DNA from: Shimia haliotis
Lineage (GTDB): Bacteria > Pseudomonadota > Alphaproteobacteria > Rhodobacterales > Rhodobacteraceae
Assembly: GCF_900114415.1 (NCBI RefSeq)
Contig: NZ_FOSZ01000004.1
Span: forward strand, 1 to 64,000
Direction of reading: 5' to 3'
DNA length: 64,000 bases
Positions within the stretch are counted from its first letter, which is position 1. Every line of letters begins with the position of its first letter. This document shows positions 41,149 through 50,181 of the stretch, one piece after another. The notes below the pieces were generated by a model. The model did no database searches. It had not been told where the DNA came from and saw nothing but the letters and a program-made list of their open reading frames with translations. Both the position numbers and the translations under genes were made by a program.

Positions 41149-42234
41149 ATGCGCATTCATTTTAAGACCTCTTATGAACACGACATCCGGCTGTTCCCTG
41201 ACCGGTGGAGCTTCCTCGTCTATGCCTTGCTGATCGTCGTAGCAGTGCTTCTGCCTTGGCTGATCGACGACTTCTTTCTTGGCGAAGTCACAAACGTCCT
41301 GATCTGGGCGATTGCAGGCCTTGGCTTGATGATGCTGACCGGCCAAACCGGCCAAGCCTCCCTTGGTCACGCTGCTTTCCTCGCGCTTGGGTGTTACTCC
41401 TGCATCATCTTTATGGAACAGGGTTTGCCGTTCCTGATCGCCTTTCCTGCGGCGGGCATTCTGACGGGCATCATTGGCACAATCATTGCGATTCCCGCGA
41501 TCCGCCTGCACGGCATCTATCTGGCGATTGCGACGATGGCACTGTCGATCCTCGCCGACGACATCATCGTCCTGATGGAGCCGATCACCAATGGCGTGTC
41601 CGGCAAGTTTGCTCCGGTGATCAACATCTTCGGCATCGAAATCGAACGTTGGGGCACACCTGACAGGTTTTATTGGCTGGTGTTGGTCGTTGCGATCATC
41701 TGCACGCTGATCTACCGCAATATCTTGCGATCCCCCTTGGGTCGCGCGTTTGCCGCGGTCCGTGACAGCGAAGTGTCCGCGACGGCGATGGGCATTCACA
41801 TCTCCCGCACCAAAGCGATTTCCTTTGGTATCAGCTGCGCCATCACTGGTTTGGCGGGTGCTTTGATGGGGTTCTTCTCTGGCATCGTGACCAACGAGAC
41901 CTTCTCTATTGTGATTTCCATCACCTTGTTGATGATGATCGTGATCGGCGGTCTGGGTTCTATTCACGGAGCTTTCTTCGGCGCGGTCGTAGTGGCCTTC
42001 CTGCCGCAGTTCCTTTCGCTGGCCAAGGAAACCGTGATCGGTGGCGGCGTCGCCATTCCTGGTCTGGAGACGGGCGTGTTCGGCATGATCTTGATCCTGT
42101 TCATCCTGTTTGAACCAATGGGCATCTACGGCCGCTGGATGAAAATCCGCATCTGGTTCGAACTGTTCCCGTTCGCGCGCAAAGACATGTTCAAGCGCCA
42201 GAAGAGCTACTTGAAGACGGAGCGCCTGAGATGA
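41149..42234 (+). CDS. Importer B: LivM-type permease
   Basis: The 361-residue membrane protein has the LivM motifs GLMMLTGQTGQASLGHAAFL near residue 62 and SPLGRAFAAVRDSEVSATAMG near 195, with about nine helices and a basic C-terminal tail. It starts 5 bases after the LivH-type stop and its end overlaps the next ATPase start by 4 bases. Confidence 0.93.
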   Translation: MRIHFKTSYEHDIRLFPDRWSFLVYALLIVVAVLLPWLIDDFFLGEVTNVLIWAIAGLGLMMLTGQTGQASLGHAAFLALGCYSCIIFMEQGLPFLIAFPAAGILTGIIGTIIAIPAIRLHGIYLAIATMALSILADDIIVLMEPITNGVSGKFAPVINIFGIEIERWGTPDRFYWLVLVVAIICTLIYRNILRSPLGRAFAAVRDSEVSATAMGIHISRTKAISFGISCAITGLAGALMGFFSGIVTNETFSIVISITLLMMIVIGGLGSIHGAFFGAVVVAFLPQFLSLAKETVIGGGVAIPGLETGVFGMILILFILFEPMGIYGRWMKIRIWFELFPFARKDMFKRQKSYLKTERLR

Positions 42235-43001
42235 GCAACCTTCTGGAAATCAAAAACGCGACGCTTAAGTTTGGTGGCGTCACCGCTGTGAACGACCTCA
42301 CGTTTTCGGTCGAGGAAGGCGAAGTTTACGCCATCGTCGGCCCAAACGGGGCGGGGAAATCCACGGTCTTCAACCTGATCTCGCGGTTCTATGATCCCTA
42401 TGCCGGATCGATCAATTTCGACGGCAACAATCTTCTGGATCGCAATGCGGATGCGGTGGCCGACCTTGGCATCGCCCGCACATTTCAGAACATTGAACTG
42501 TTTGACCATGCAACCGTTCTTCAGAACCTACTGGTGGGGCGACATCGTCACCGGAGCACCAATCTGCTTCAGGAAGCGTTGTTCACCTCCAAAGTGCGGA
42601 GAGAAGAGAAAAGGCACCGCGAGGCGGTGGAGGAAGTCATCGATTTCCTCGATCTGCAGCCCTATCGCGACAAAATGATCGCGGGCCTGCCTTATGGCGT
42701 GCGCAAGGTCGTTGAACTGGGCCGCGCGCTGGCTTCGGGACCTCGGCTTTTGCTGCTTGATGAACCCGCCTCCGGTCTTTCGGTGGAAGAAACACAAGAC
42801 ATGCGGTGGTGGATTGACGACATCCGCAAACAGATGGGGATCACCGTTTTGATGGTGGAACATGACATGGGGCTGGTGAGCGGCGTATCCGACCGCGTGC
42901 TGGCTTTGGCTGATGGCGCAAAGCTGGCCGAAGGCACACCGGCGCAGGTGCAGTCTGATCCTGCGGTGATCGAAGCCTATCTTGGCGCGGGAGCAGCGTA
43001 A
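42231..43001 (+). CDS. Importer B: LivG-type ABC ATPase
   Basis: The 256-residue ATPase has Walker A GPNGAGKST near residue 37, LPYGVRKVVELGRAL in the C-loop position, Walker B LLLLDEPASGL and EHDMGLV as switch. The stop and the next ATG overlap (TAATG), so the two ATPases are co-translated. Confidence 0.94.
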   Translation: MSNLLEIKNATLKFGGVTAVNDLTFSVEEGEVYAIVGPNGAGKSTVFNLISRFYDPYAGSINFDGNNLLDRNADAVADLGIARTFQNIELFDHATVLQNLLVGRHRHRSTNLLQEALFTSKVRREEKRHREAVEEVIDFLDLQPYRDKMIAGLPYGVRKVVELGRALASGPRLLLLDEPASGLSVEETQDMRWWIDDIRKQMGITVLMVEHDMGLVSGVSDRVLALADGAKLAEGTPAQVQSDPAVIEAYLGAGAA

Positions 43002-43774
43002 TGACTGAGACCGTACTTGATATCAAAAACATCGAAAGCTTCTACGGCCCGATCATGGCGATCCGTGGCGTGTCGTTGAAAGTTGAAAAAGGTCAGGTCG
43101 TGACCGTGCTTGGCGCCAATGGCGCTGGTAAATCCACGCTTCTGAAAACCATCTCAGGCATCATGGATCCAGAAAAAGGTCAGGTGATCTTTGAGGGCCG
43201 TGAAATTCAGGGGATGGAACCGCACAAGGTTGTTGGCGAAGGCATCGTTCACGTGCCCGAAGGTCGTGAGGTTTTCCCGCTTCTGACGGTGGATGAAAAC
43301 CTGTCATTGGGGGCCTACACCCGCTCCGACAAAGCCGAGATCGAGAAAGACCGCGAAATGGTCTTTGACTACTTCCCGATTTTGGCCGAGCGCCGCAATC
43401 AAGAGGCTGGCACGCTTTCGGGTGGTCAGCAGCAGATGCTTGCGATTGGTCGTGGGCTGATGCTGCGCCCCAAGATCATGCTGTTGGACGAACCATCGCT
43501 CGGTCTGTCGCCACTGCTGGTGCAGGAAATTTTCGCCATCCTAAAACGCCTGAACAAAGACGAAGGCGTGACCATGATGCTGGTGGAGCAGAACGCCAAG
43601 GTGGCGCTCGACCTCGCGGATGTGGGCTATGTGATGGAAGTCGGCCGGATCGTGATGGACGATACGGCGGATCGCCTGATGGAGAGCGAGGACATCAAGT
43701 CCTTCTATCTCGGACATCAGGAAGAAGGCGCCCGCGGCGAACGCCGTTGGAAGCGCAAGAAGACATGGCGTTGA
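43001..43774 (+). CDS. Importer B: LivF-type ABC ATPase
   Basis: The 257-residue ATPase has Walker A GANGAGKST, a normal LSGGQQQMLAIGRGL signature and Walker B IMLLDEPSLGL. Its tail, RRWKRKKTWR, is basic like that of the importer A paralogue and unlike the short ends of amino acid LivF proteins. Confidence 0.94.
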   Translation: MTETVLDIKNIESFYGPIMAIRGVSLKVEKGQVVTVLGANGAGKSTLLKTISGIMDPEKGQVIFEGREIQGMEPHKVVGEGIVHVPEGREVFPLLTVDENLSLGAYTRSDKAEIEKDREMVFDYFPILAERRNQEAGTLSGGQQQMLAIGRGLMLRPKIMLLDEPSLGLSPLLVQEIFAILKRLNKDEGVTMMLVEQNAKVALDLADVGYVMEVGRIVMDDTADRLMESEDIKSFYLGHQEEGARGERRWKRKKTWR

Positions 43775-43796
43775 TCGGACGCAGGGAGGACATGCA

Positions 43797-45680
43797 ATGA
43801 ACGTGCACACAAATGCCGACCAGATCGAGATCAACGGCGTCGTCGTCACCGCAACACCGGGCCAACGCCCAGCGCTTGTGGACGGCTGCGACACAGTTGT
43901 CGGTCTGTTTCAGAAACGCTGTGAACAGCTTGGGGACCGGACCGCTCACCGCGAAAAAGACCTCGGCATCTGGCAGAGTTATTCGTGGAAAGACTATTGG
44001 AATCACGCCAAGTGGATCGGCCTTGGCCTTCGGGCATTGGGCATGGAGCGGGGCGAAGTTGTCTCGATCTTGTCAGAAGACCGCAAGGAATGGCTTTATG
44101 CCGACATGGGCATCCAATGCGTCGGCGGGATCGCGTCAGGTGTTTACACGACCGACTCAGCCAGCCAGCTGGAATACCTTTTGCGCGACAGCGGCAGCCG
44201 GTTCCTGTTTGTCGAAAACGACGAGCAGCTCGACAAGTTTCTCGAAATCGAGGATCAGGCCGAGCATGTGGTGAAAGTCATCATTCTGGATCAGGACGGC
44301 TTGCACGACCTGCGCCACGAAAAATGTGTGTTCATCGATGAGCTTTACGACACAGGCCGCGCCTTTGAGGCAGAAAACCACGGCTTTTTCGAAGAGGAAA
44401 TCGCCAAGACACAACCGGGTGATACCGGTCTTTTGATCTATACCTCCGGCACGACCGGCATGCCCAAGGGCGCAATGCTAAGCCAGGAGAACGTAATCGC
44501 GGGCTGTGTGTCCGGTGCCCACGCCTTGCCCACACAGGATGACGATGAACAGCTCTGCTTCCTGCCGCTCTGTCACATTCTGGAACGCAACGTGTCCGCA
44601 TATTTTCCGATTGCGGGCAAATCGACGGTGAACTTTGCCGAAAGCACAGAAACCGTCTTTGACAACCTGCAAGAGGTCTCGCCTGCGCATTTCACCGCCG
44701 TTCCGCGCGTCTGGGAGAAGGTATACTCCCGCGTGCTGGTTTTGGCACAAGAGGCGACCCCGCTAGGCCGACTTTGCTTCAAACTGGCCGTCAAGGCCGG
44801 TCTGAAGCGGGCGGATTACCTGCTGGAACGCAAGCCGGTACCGATGGGAACCAAGATCAACTATGCGGTCTGGGATTTCCTTGTTCTGCGCAACTTGCGC
44901 CGTATGTTGGGCATGGACAAAATGCGTCGCGGCGGCACTGGTGCGGCACCAATTTCGCCGGAGTTGATCCGCTGGTATTGGGCGATTGGCGTGCAACTTC
45001 TTGAAGGCTACGGCATGACAGAAAATTCCGGTATTGCCTCAATCAACCTACCCGATGACAACAAAATCGGAACGGTTGGCAAGGCGGTTCCCGGTTTTGA
45101 CGTGCGCATTGCCGAAGATGGTGAAATTCAGACCTTCGGCCTGAACAACTTTCAAGGCTACTGGCGCAACAACGAAAAGACAGCAGAGACCTTCACCGAC
45201 GACGGCTGGCTGCGCACGGGTGACGTGGGCAAGGTCGACGAGGACGGTTTCCTGTCGATCACCGGCCGCCTGAAAGACATTATCATTACTGCAGGTGGTA
45301 AGAACATCACACCGGCCGAAATCGAAAGCCGTTTGAAGTTCAGCCACTATATTTCGGACGCGGTGGTGATTGGCGACGCGCGCAAATACCTGACTTGCCT
45401 GATCATGATCGACCAGGAAAACGTTGAGAAGTTTGCGCAGGATCTCAAAGTACCCTTCTCTGATTTCGCCTCACTTTGTGCGGCTCAAGAAGTGGTCGAT
45501 CTCATCAAAAAGGAGGTTGATGAGGTCAACAAGGACTTCGCCCGCGTGGAACAGATCAAGGATTTCCGCCTGATAAACGTTCTGCTGACGGCTGAGGACG
45601 AAGAGCTCACCGCGACGATGAAACTGAAACGCGGTTTTGTTGAGAAGAAACACGCGGGACTTATCGAGGAAATGTACTAA
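43797..45680 (+). CDS. Importer B: AMP-dependent acyl-CoA synthetase
   Basis: The 627-residue product is a long-chain-type acyl-CoA synthetase: P-loop YTSGTTGMPKGAM near residue 220, GYGMTENSGIASI near 405, WLRTGDVGKVDEDGF near 475 and GRLKDIIITAGGKNI near 490. All motifs needed for adenylation are present. Its place right after the ABC ATPases, as in cluster A, suggests that uptake and CoA activation are linked. GGGAGG lies 10 bases upstream of the ATG. Confidence 0.92.
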   Translation: MNVHTNADQIEINGVVVTATPGQRPALVDGCDTVVGLFQKRCEQLGDRTAHREKDLGIWQSYSWKDYWNHAKWIGLGLRALGMERGEVVSILSEDRKEWLYADMGIQCVGGIASGVYTTDSASQLEYLLRDSGSRFLFVENDEQLDKFLEIEDQAEHVVKVIILDQDGLHDLRHEKCVFIDELYDTGRAFEAENHGFFEEEIAKTQPGDTGLLIYTSGTTGMPKGAMLSQENVIAGCVSGAHALPTQDDDEQLCFLPLCHILERNVSAYFPIAGKSTVNFAESTETVFDNLQEVSPAHFTAVPRVWEKVYSRVLVLAQEATPLGRLCFKLAVKAGLKRADYLLERKPVPMGTKINYAVWDFLVLRNLRRMLGMDKMRRGGTGAAPISPELIRWYWAIGVQLLEGYGMTENSGIASINLPDDNKIGTVGKAVPGFDVRIAEDGEIQTFGLNNFQGYWRNNEKTAETFTDDGWLRTGDVGKVDEDGFLSITGRLKDIIITAGGKNITPAEIESRLKFSHYISDAVVIGDARKYLTCLIMIDQENVEKFAQDLKVPFSDFASLCAAQEVVDLIKKEVDEVNKDFARVEQIKDFRLINVLLTAEDEELTATMKLKRGFVEKKHAGLIEEMY

Positions 45681-45727
45681 GCTGAATTTATTGTGGCTCA
45701 AGACCACTTAACCAACGGGAGGAAAAC

Positions 45728-46882
45728 ATGAAAAAACTGACGACCGCAGTCGCGGCAGGCGCAATGGCGCTTTCGTCTCAGGCCCTAGCGGACACGCAAG
45801 GCGTCACGGACACCGAAGTGGTGTTTGGCTCGGTAAACGATCTGTCCGGCATCTTTGCCGCGGTGGGCGTTCCGGCCGTGAATGGCGCCAACATGCGCTT
45901 TGACGAAGCCAACGCCGCCGGTGGCGTGCATGGCCGCATGATCAAGTTTGTTGTGGAGGACAACGGCTACCAGATCCCGCGCGCGATGCAGGGCTATAAC
46001 AAGCTCCTGAACCGTGACAAAGTCTTTGGTATGCTCTTGTCTTTGGGCACGCCGATGAACATCGCGGGCTTCAAGCTTCTGGACCCCAAAGGCATTCCGA
46101 ACATCGGCCCGCTCTCCGCGGCGCGTCAGATGCTGCAGGATCCGATCGACAACAAATACATCGGTTTCTCCAGCTATTGGGATCAGGTGCAGGTTGGTGT
46201 GAAATACCTCGCAGGCGAATTTGACGCCAAAGAGATCTGCACCATGTACATCCCGTCTGACTTCGGCAAAGAAATCGCAGAGTCGACCAAAGACGTCACC
46301 GCATCCCTTGGCCTTGCTCTGGGCGGCGAAACCACGCACAAGCCGGACGAATTGGACTTTGTTGGTTCTCTGACCAAGCTCAAGTCCGCTGGTTGTGACG
46401 TGATCACCATGGCACTGGGTGTGCGTCAGGGCATCACTGTTGTCGGCACCGCCAAGAAACTGGGCTGGACCGACGTCAAATTCCTGAACACCTCTGCTGG
46501 CTTCCTTGAGCCGGTAGCGATGGTACCAGGCGGTGTGACCGATGGCCTATACGCCTCCGCTGGCTGGGTAGATCTCTACTCTCGCGCGGGCGACGCAGTT
46601 CCGGGCAAGTTCATCGCAGACTACAAAGCCAAGTTTGACCAGCCGGCCTCCGGTTTTGCGATGCTGGGCTACTCTGCGGCAGACACCGTTGTGCGTGCGC
46701 TTGAAGCGGCTGGCAAAGACCTGACGCACGAAAGCTTCCAGACGGCGATGGAATCTCTGGATTTCTATGACGAACTGTCTGATGCGCAAATCAAATACGG
46801 CCCGGGCGACCATCAGGGTGTCGACGAAGTGACCATTTCCGTCGTGGAGAACGGCGGCTGGAAACTCGTTTCGCGCCAGTAA
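45728..46882 (+). CDS. Importer B: periplasmic substrate-binding protein
   Basis: The 384-residue product has a Sec signal peptide (ending SQALA, residue 21) and the LivJ-type receptor fold: VVFGSVNDLSGIFAAVGVPA, GYNKLLNRDKVFGMLLSLG and a C-terminal SFQTAMESLDFYDE. It is shorter than the importer A receptor (427) and differs clearly in sequence, so the two systems need not share a ligand. GGGAGG precedes the ATG and a terminator follows. Confidence 0.92.
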   Translation: MKKLTTAVAAGAMALSSQALADTQGVTDTEVVFGSVNDLSGIFAAVGVPAVNGANMRFDEANAAGGVHGRMIKFVVEDNGYQIPRAMQGYNKLLNRDKVFGMLLSLGTPMNIAGFKLLDPKGIPNIGPLSAARQMLQDPIDNKYIGFSSYWDQVQVGVKYLAGEFDAKEICTMYIPSDFGKEIAESTKDVTASLGLALGGETTHKPDELDFVGSLTKLKSAGCDVITMALGVRQGITVVGTAKKLGWTDVKFLNTSAGFLEPVAMVPGGVTDGLYASAGWVDLYSRAGDAVPGKFIADYKAKFDQPASGFAMLGYSAADTVVRALEAAGKDLTHESFQTAMESLDFYDELSDAQIKYGPGDHQGVDEVTISVVENGGWKLVSRQ

Positions 46883-46904
46883 GCTTAGGCTGAGAAACAG
46901 CGAG

Positions 46905-46932
46905 AGGGCGGGCCAATTGGTCCGCCCTTTTT
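46905..46932 (+). terminator. Terminator of the second importer operon
   Basis: AGGGCGGGCC at 46905-46914 pairs with GGTCCGCCCT at 46919-46928 (one G-T pair) around AATT, followed by T-rich sequence. It may also serve the converging SDR operon. Confidence 0.88.
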
Positions 46933-46934
46933 CG

Positions 46935-47669
46935 TTATGGCAAGCTCAGCTTAGACGTCCGACCGCCATCCACGGTCCAGACCTGTCCGGTCACAAAAGC
47001 CGCCTCGTCAGACAAAAGCCAGCGCGCCAAAGTGGCGACCTCTTCCGGTTTGCCGGTGCGGCCGACCGGATGAATGCCGCCAATCTGTGCGCGAAATGCC
47101 TCGGGGTCACCAAGGCTCGCAATGAAGGCAGTGTTCAACTCGGTATCAATCCAACCCGGTGCAATTGCGTTGCACCGCACTCCGTCCGGCCCGTGATCCA
47201 CCGCGACGCCCCGCGTCATCGCATGTATCCCTGCCTTAGAGGCACAATACGCCGAATGTCGAGGGTTGGACCCCAGCCCTTCGATGGAGCCGATATTCAC
47301 AATTCCACCCTTAGCAGCAATCAGATGCGGCAAGGCGTGTTTGATCAACATAAAGGGCGCGGTGAGATTGAGTTGAAGCGTGTCAGAGAAATCCTTCTCC
47401 GACATCTCGATCGCCGTGCCCTCGCGCATCAGACCAGCGTTATTCACCAGCATATCGAGCTGACCTGCCTTGGAAATCACCTGCTCAACCACCCGCTTGG
47501 GCGTGTCAGGTCGTAGGAAATCCGCCACGATGCTTTCATGCACGGAATCCTCGCCGCGTTGTGCGGTGATCACCCGAACGCCTTTCTCGGCCAAAGCATC
47601 GGCAATTGCCGCGCCGATGCCACTGCGCCCCCCTGTGACCAGCGCGACTTTGCTTGTCCAATCCGTCAT
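46935..47669 (-). CDS. SDR oxidoreductase 1
   Basis: The 244-residue short-chain dehydrogenase has the cofactor motif TGGRSGIG (residues 12-19), NNAG, and the catalytic Ser and YCASK (near 150). It is of the classical 3-oxoacyl-reductase-like type, so a hydroxyacid or hydroxyacyl-CoA substrate is possible. Its ATG overlaps the stop of the second SDR gene by 4 bases. Confidence 0.92.
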   Translation of the reverse strand: MTDWTSKVALVTGGRSGIGAAIADALAEKGVRVITAQRGEDSVHESIVADFLRPDTPKRVVEQVISKAGQLDMLVNNAGLMREGTAIEMSEKDFSDTLQLNLTAPFMLIKHALPHLIAAKGGIVNIGSIEGLGSNPRHSAYCASKAGIHAMTRGVAVDHGPDGVRCNAIAPGWIDTELNTAFIASLGDPEAFRAQIGGIHPVGRTGKPEEVATLARWLLSDEAAFVTGQVWTVDGGRTSKLSLP

Positions 47670-48394
47670 TGCACCGACTTCCCGCCGTTTACCTCAAGCA
47701 AGGCGCCACACATGTAGCGGGCCTGATCGCTCGCCAGAAACGCCACCACATCGGCTATGTCCTGAGGTTCCGCAATCCTCCCCAGTGGTACCGACGCATT
47801 AAGTTCATCAATTGCTTTGTCCGGGTCGAGGCCACGTGTGGCAAATCCCGTGCGGATCATCGGAGTATTTACCTCGTTGGGGCACACCGCGTTCACCCGA
47901 ATGCCTTGATCCGCGTGATCCATTCCAAGGCACTGCGTCAGAGAGGCCACCGCCGCTTTGGAACTGACATACACCGGATGGTTCGGTCCCGGATGCACAC
48001 CCCAACACGACGAAACGTTTACGATCGCCCCGCCACCGGCTTCTGCCATGATCGGAACCGCCGCGCGGCACAGGCGGAACGGCGCTTCGACGTTGATTGC
48101 CATGGATCGCGCGAAGTCTTCATCGGTTGCTTCTGTTATTTTGCCACGTGTGATGATGCCCGCATTGTTGACCACAATATCGAGGCGCCCCATTTCCGCA
48201 ACGGCCTGTGCCGGCAGGGCATCACAAAACGCCCCATCCATGAGATCACCCGTCACATTATGGTCGGCCTCGCCTGCCTTTAGGTCCGCGCCCATCACCA
48301 TCACGCCTTGCGCCTGAAAGGTGGCGACGATTGCACGGCCGATGCCACCGGCGGCGCCAGTCACAAGCGCCGCCTTGCCACGTAAATCAGTCAT
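47666..48394 (-). CDS. SDR oxidoreductase 2
   Basis: The 242-residue enzyme has TGAAGGIG, NNAG and YVSSK motifs of classical SDRs and is only distantly similar to its neighbour, so the pair is not a recent duplication. Coupled translation with SDR 1 suggests they act in one pathway. It follows the BKACE gene by 125 bases. Confidence 0.92.
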   Translation of the reverse strand: MTDLRGKAALVTGAAGGIGRAIVATFQAQGVMVMGADLKAGEADHNVTGDLMDGAFCDALPAQAVAEMGRLDIVVNNAGIITRGKITEATDEDFARSMAINVEAPFRLCRAAVPIMAEAGGGAIVNVSSCWGVHPGPNHPVYVSSKAAVASLTQCLGMDHADQGIRVNAVCPNEVNTPMIRTGFATRGLDPDKAIDELNASVPLGRIAEPQDIADVVAFLASDQARYMCGALLEVNGGKSVQ

Positions 48395-48519
48395 CCTGTG
48401 TCCTCCCGTCAGGGAGAAGTTTAGTCACGTGTCAGAACACAACTGTGCCAAAGTCGACATCGTGTCGGGGGGAAAGCGACGGCTGCTATGAGATTGTGGC
48501 ACGCAGCCTTCCTTGAAAA

Positions 48520-49377
48520 TCAGCCGATGCCCAACAATTGCCGCGCTTCGTCCGGGTTGGCGATATCTCGTCCCGCGTTGCGGGCGCAGGCCGCAAGCGC
48601 CTCGATCAATTCGCCGTTCGAGCGGGTTTTTGAGCCATCTGGCAGATAGAACGTGTCTTCGACACCTGTCCGCAGCATCCCGCCCAGATCTGCGGCTTTT
48701 TGGTGTGTGGGCCAAATGTTCTCTCGACCGATCAAAGTGGCTTGCCATGCACTGCCATCAAGAATGTATGGCATCAGGAATTCCAACAACTCAGGGCTCA
48801 CCGGCATTCCGGAGGCGACGCCCATCACGAGGTTGTATTGTGCCCGACTGGTCATGCCATTTTTTACGTACATTCCGACGGAGCGCACGATACCTGTGTC
48901 AAAACACTCAAACTCAGGAATGGTGCCGGCTTCCGCCATGACATCAAGGTGGTCCTGAATTTTTGCAGGCGTGTTTTCGAAGATCATGGGGGGCCAGGCC
49001 CAATCACCGTTGGAACGGAGTTTGAGGTAATTGAGTGAACCCGCGTTGCATGCTGCAATCTCAGGCTTTAGCGCGCGCACACACTCCAATGCGCCGGAAT
49101 AATCTGGTCCCACAACGCCGGTTGTGGTGTTGATCAATATCCCGGGACAGGCTGCCCGAATGGCATCAACAATTTCCTTGGCCACAACCGGATCCCAACT
49201 TGGCAGGTGTCCTTTGCCAGCCTCTTGTTGTCGGAAATGGATATGAATGATCGCCGCTCCGGCATCCATCGCCTCTCGGGCAGAGGATGCACATTGTTCA
49301 GGAGTTACCGGCACGGGATGTTGTGTGGGATCGGTCAACACGCCGTTGAGCGCACAGGTCAATATGGCTTTGGTCAT
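48520..49377 (-). CDS. BKACE-family beta-keto acid cleavage enzyme
   Basis: The 285-residue product belongs to the family of 3-keto-5-aminohexanoate cleavage enzyme (BKACE, DUF849), which uses zinc and acetyl-CoA to split beta-keto acids into acetoacetate and an acyl-CoA. Visible landmarks are IIHIHFRQQ (zinc-ligand HxH, near residue 46), NTTTGVVG near 88, ACNAGSLNYL near 112 and GMTSRAQYNLVMG. The substrate of this subtype is unknown. It starts immediately after the TIGR03084 gene. Confidence 0.9.
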   Translation of the reverse strand: MTKAILTCALNGVLTDPTQHPVPVTPEQCASSAREAMDAGAAIIHIHFRQQEAGKGHLPSWDPVVAKEIVDAIRAACPGILINTTTGVVGPDYSGALECVRALKPEIAACNAGSLNYLKLRSNGDWAWPPMIFENTPAKIQDHLDVMAEAGTIPEFECFDTGIVRSVGMYVKNGMTSRAQYNLVMGVASGMPVSPELLEFLMPYILDGSAWQATLIGRENIWPTHQKAADLGGMLRTGVEDTFYLPDGSKTRSNGELIEALAACARNAGRDIANPDEARQLLGIG

Positions 49378-50178
49378 TTAGGTCTCTTGTCTGTGGCGGG
49401 TGCCCGCTGCGGGCGGAGTTTCAGGTGGACCAGCGAAACACTGAGCGTGGGTCATCCACGTCTGCGCGGTGTCGCCGGTTGCTATGAGGTCTGTGTCGGC
49501 AAAAGCACGGGTTTGCGTCACGACCGCGGCGAAATCGACGGCAGAGCCGGTTATTGAGTTGTCACCGACCTCGCCAAAAGTCCAAACCTCGCCAGATGGC
49601 GCTGTCAGGGTCAACCGCGGCATCGCTTCGGGAACGGGCAAAGATTGCACCTGATGTGACCAACCAAAGGTATTCACGCCGAGGACAACAATGTTTTTGA
49701 TCCGATCTTGCTCCTCGCGGGCTTTGCCAAGAGTGTCAAAAATTTCAAACCCGTGCGCCCATGTTTCCATCTGGCGTGCGGTGATGGACGACCGAGCCGA
49801 CATTGTAGGGCCAACCCAAGTGAGGCGCTGCTTTGGATCCATGTCACGCCAGCGGACTGCCATATTTCGGGCATTGGTAATCCATGCTTCGCGCAATGCC
49901 GTGCCGCGCTCGGTGACTGTGGCGTTTTCACCAGAGCGCATAGAGCCGGTTTCCTTCAGCGCGGCCATGACTGAGGCCACGCGTTTTTGCATCCCAGCTT
50001 CATCGGAGACAGAAAGGTCAGCCGCGATATTCCAGAAATGCAGATGCACAAGGACGTCTTCAATGGTCCAGCCTTTGAACTGCGTGGCCTGAAGTAGCGC
50101 GGTGTCATCAAGCCCGGCCAGCGCCGCATAAAGGGTTTCAGACTCAGTCAGGAAATCATCGGCTTGAGTAAGTGTCAT
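49378..50178 (-). CDS. TIGR03084-type putative metal-binding protein
   Basis: The 266-residue product resembles the TIGR03084 family, relatives of mycothiol-dependent maleylpyruvate isomerase with a DinB-like four-helix fold. The N-terminal WTIEDVLVHLHFWN and the central TARQMETWAHGFEIFD supply histidine and acidic residues for a metal. The function of this family is not established. It lies between the carboxylase and BKACE genes with 3- and 0-base gaps. Confidence 0.8.
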   Translation of the reverse strand: MTLTQADDFLTESETLYAALAGLDDTALLQATQFKGWTIEDVLVHLHFWNIAADLSVSDEAGMQKRVASVMAALKETGSMRSGENATVTERGTALREAWITNARNMAVRWRDMDPKQRLTWVGPTMSARSSITARQMETWAHGFEIFDTLGKAREEQDRIKNIVVLGVNTFGWSHQVQSLPVPEAMPRLTLTAPSGEVWTFGEVGDNSITGSAVDFAAVVTQTRAFADTDLIATGDTAQTWMTHAQCFAGPPETPPAAGTRHRQET

Positions 50179-50181
50179 GGG

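Noticed and set aside
41035-41967. Minus-strand frame of 310 aa within the LivM gene
   Set aside because: His/Asp/Gln-rich antisense of membrane codons; no start signal.
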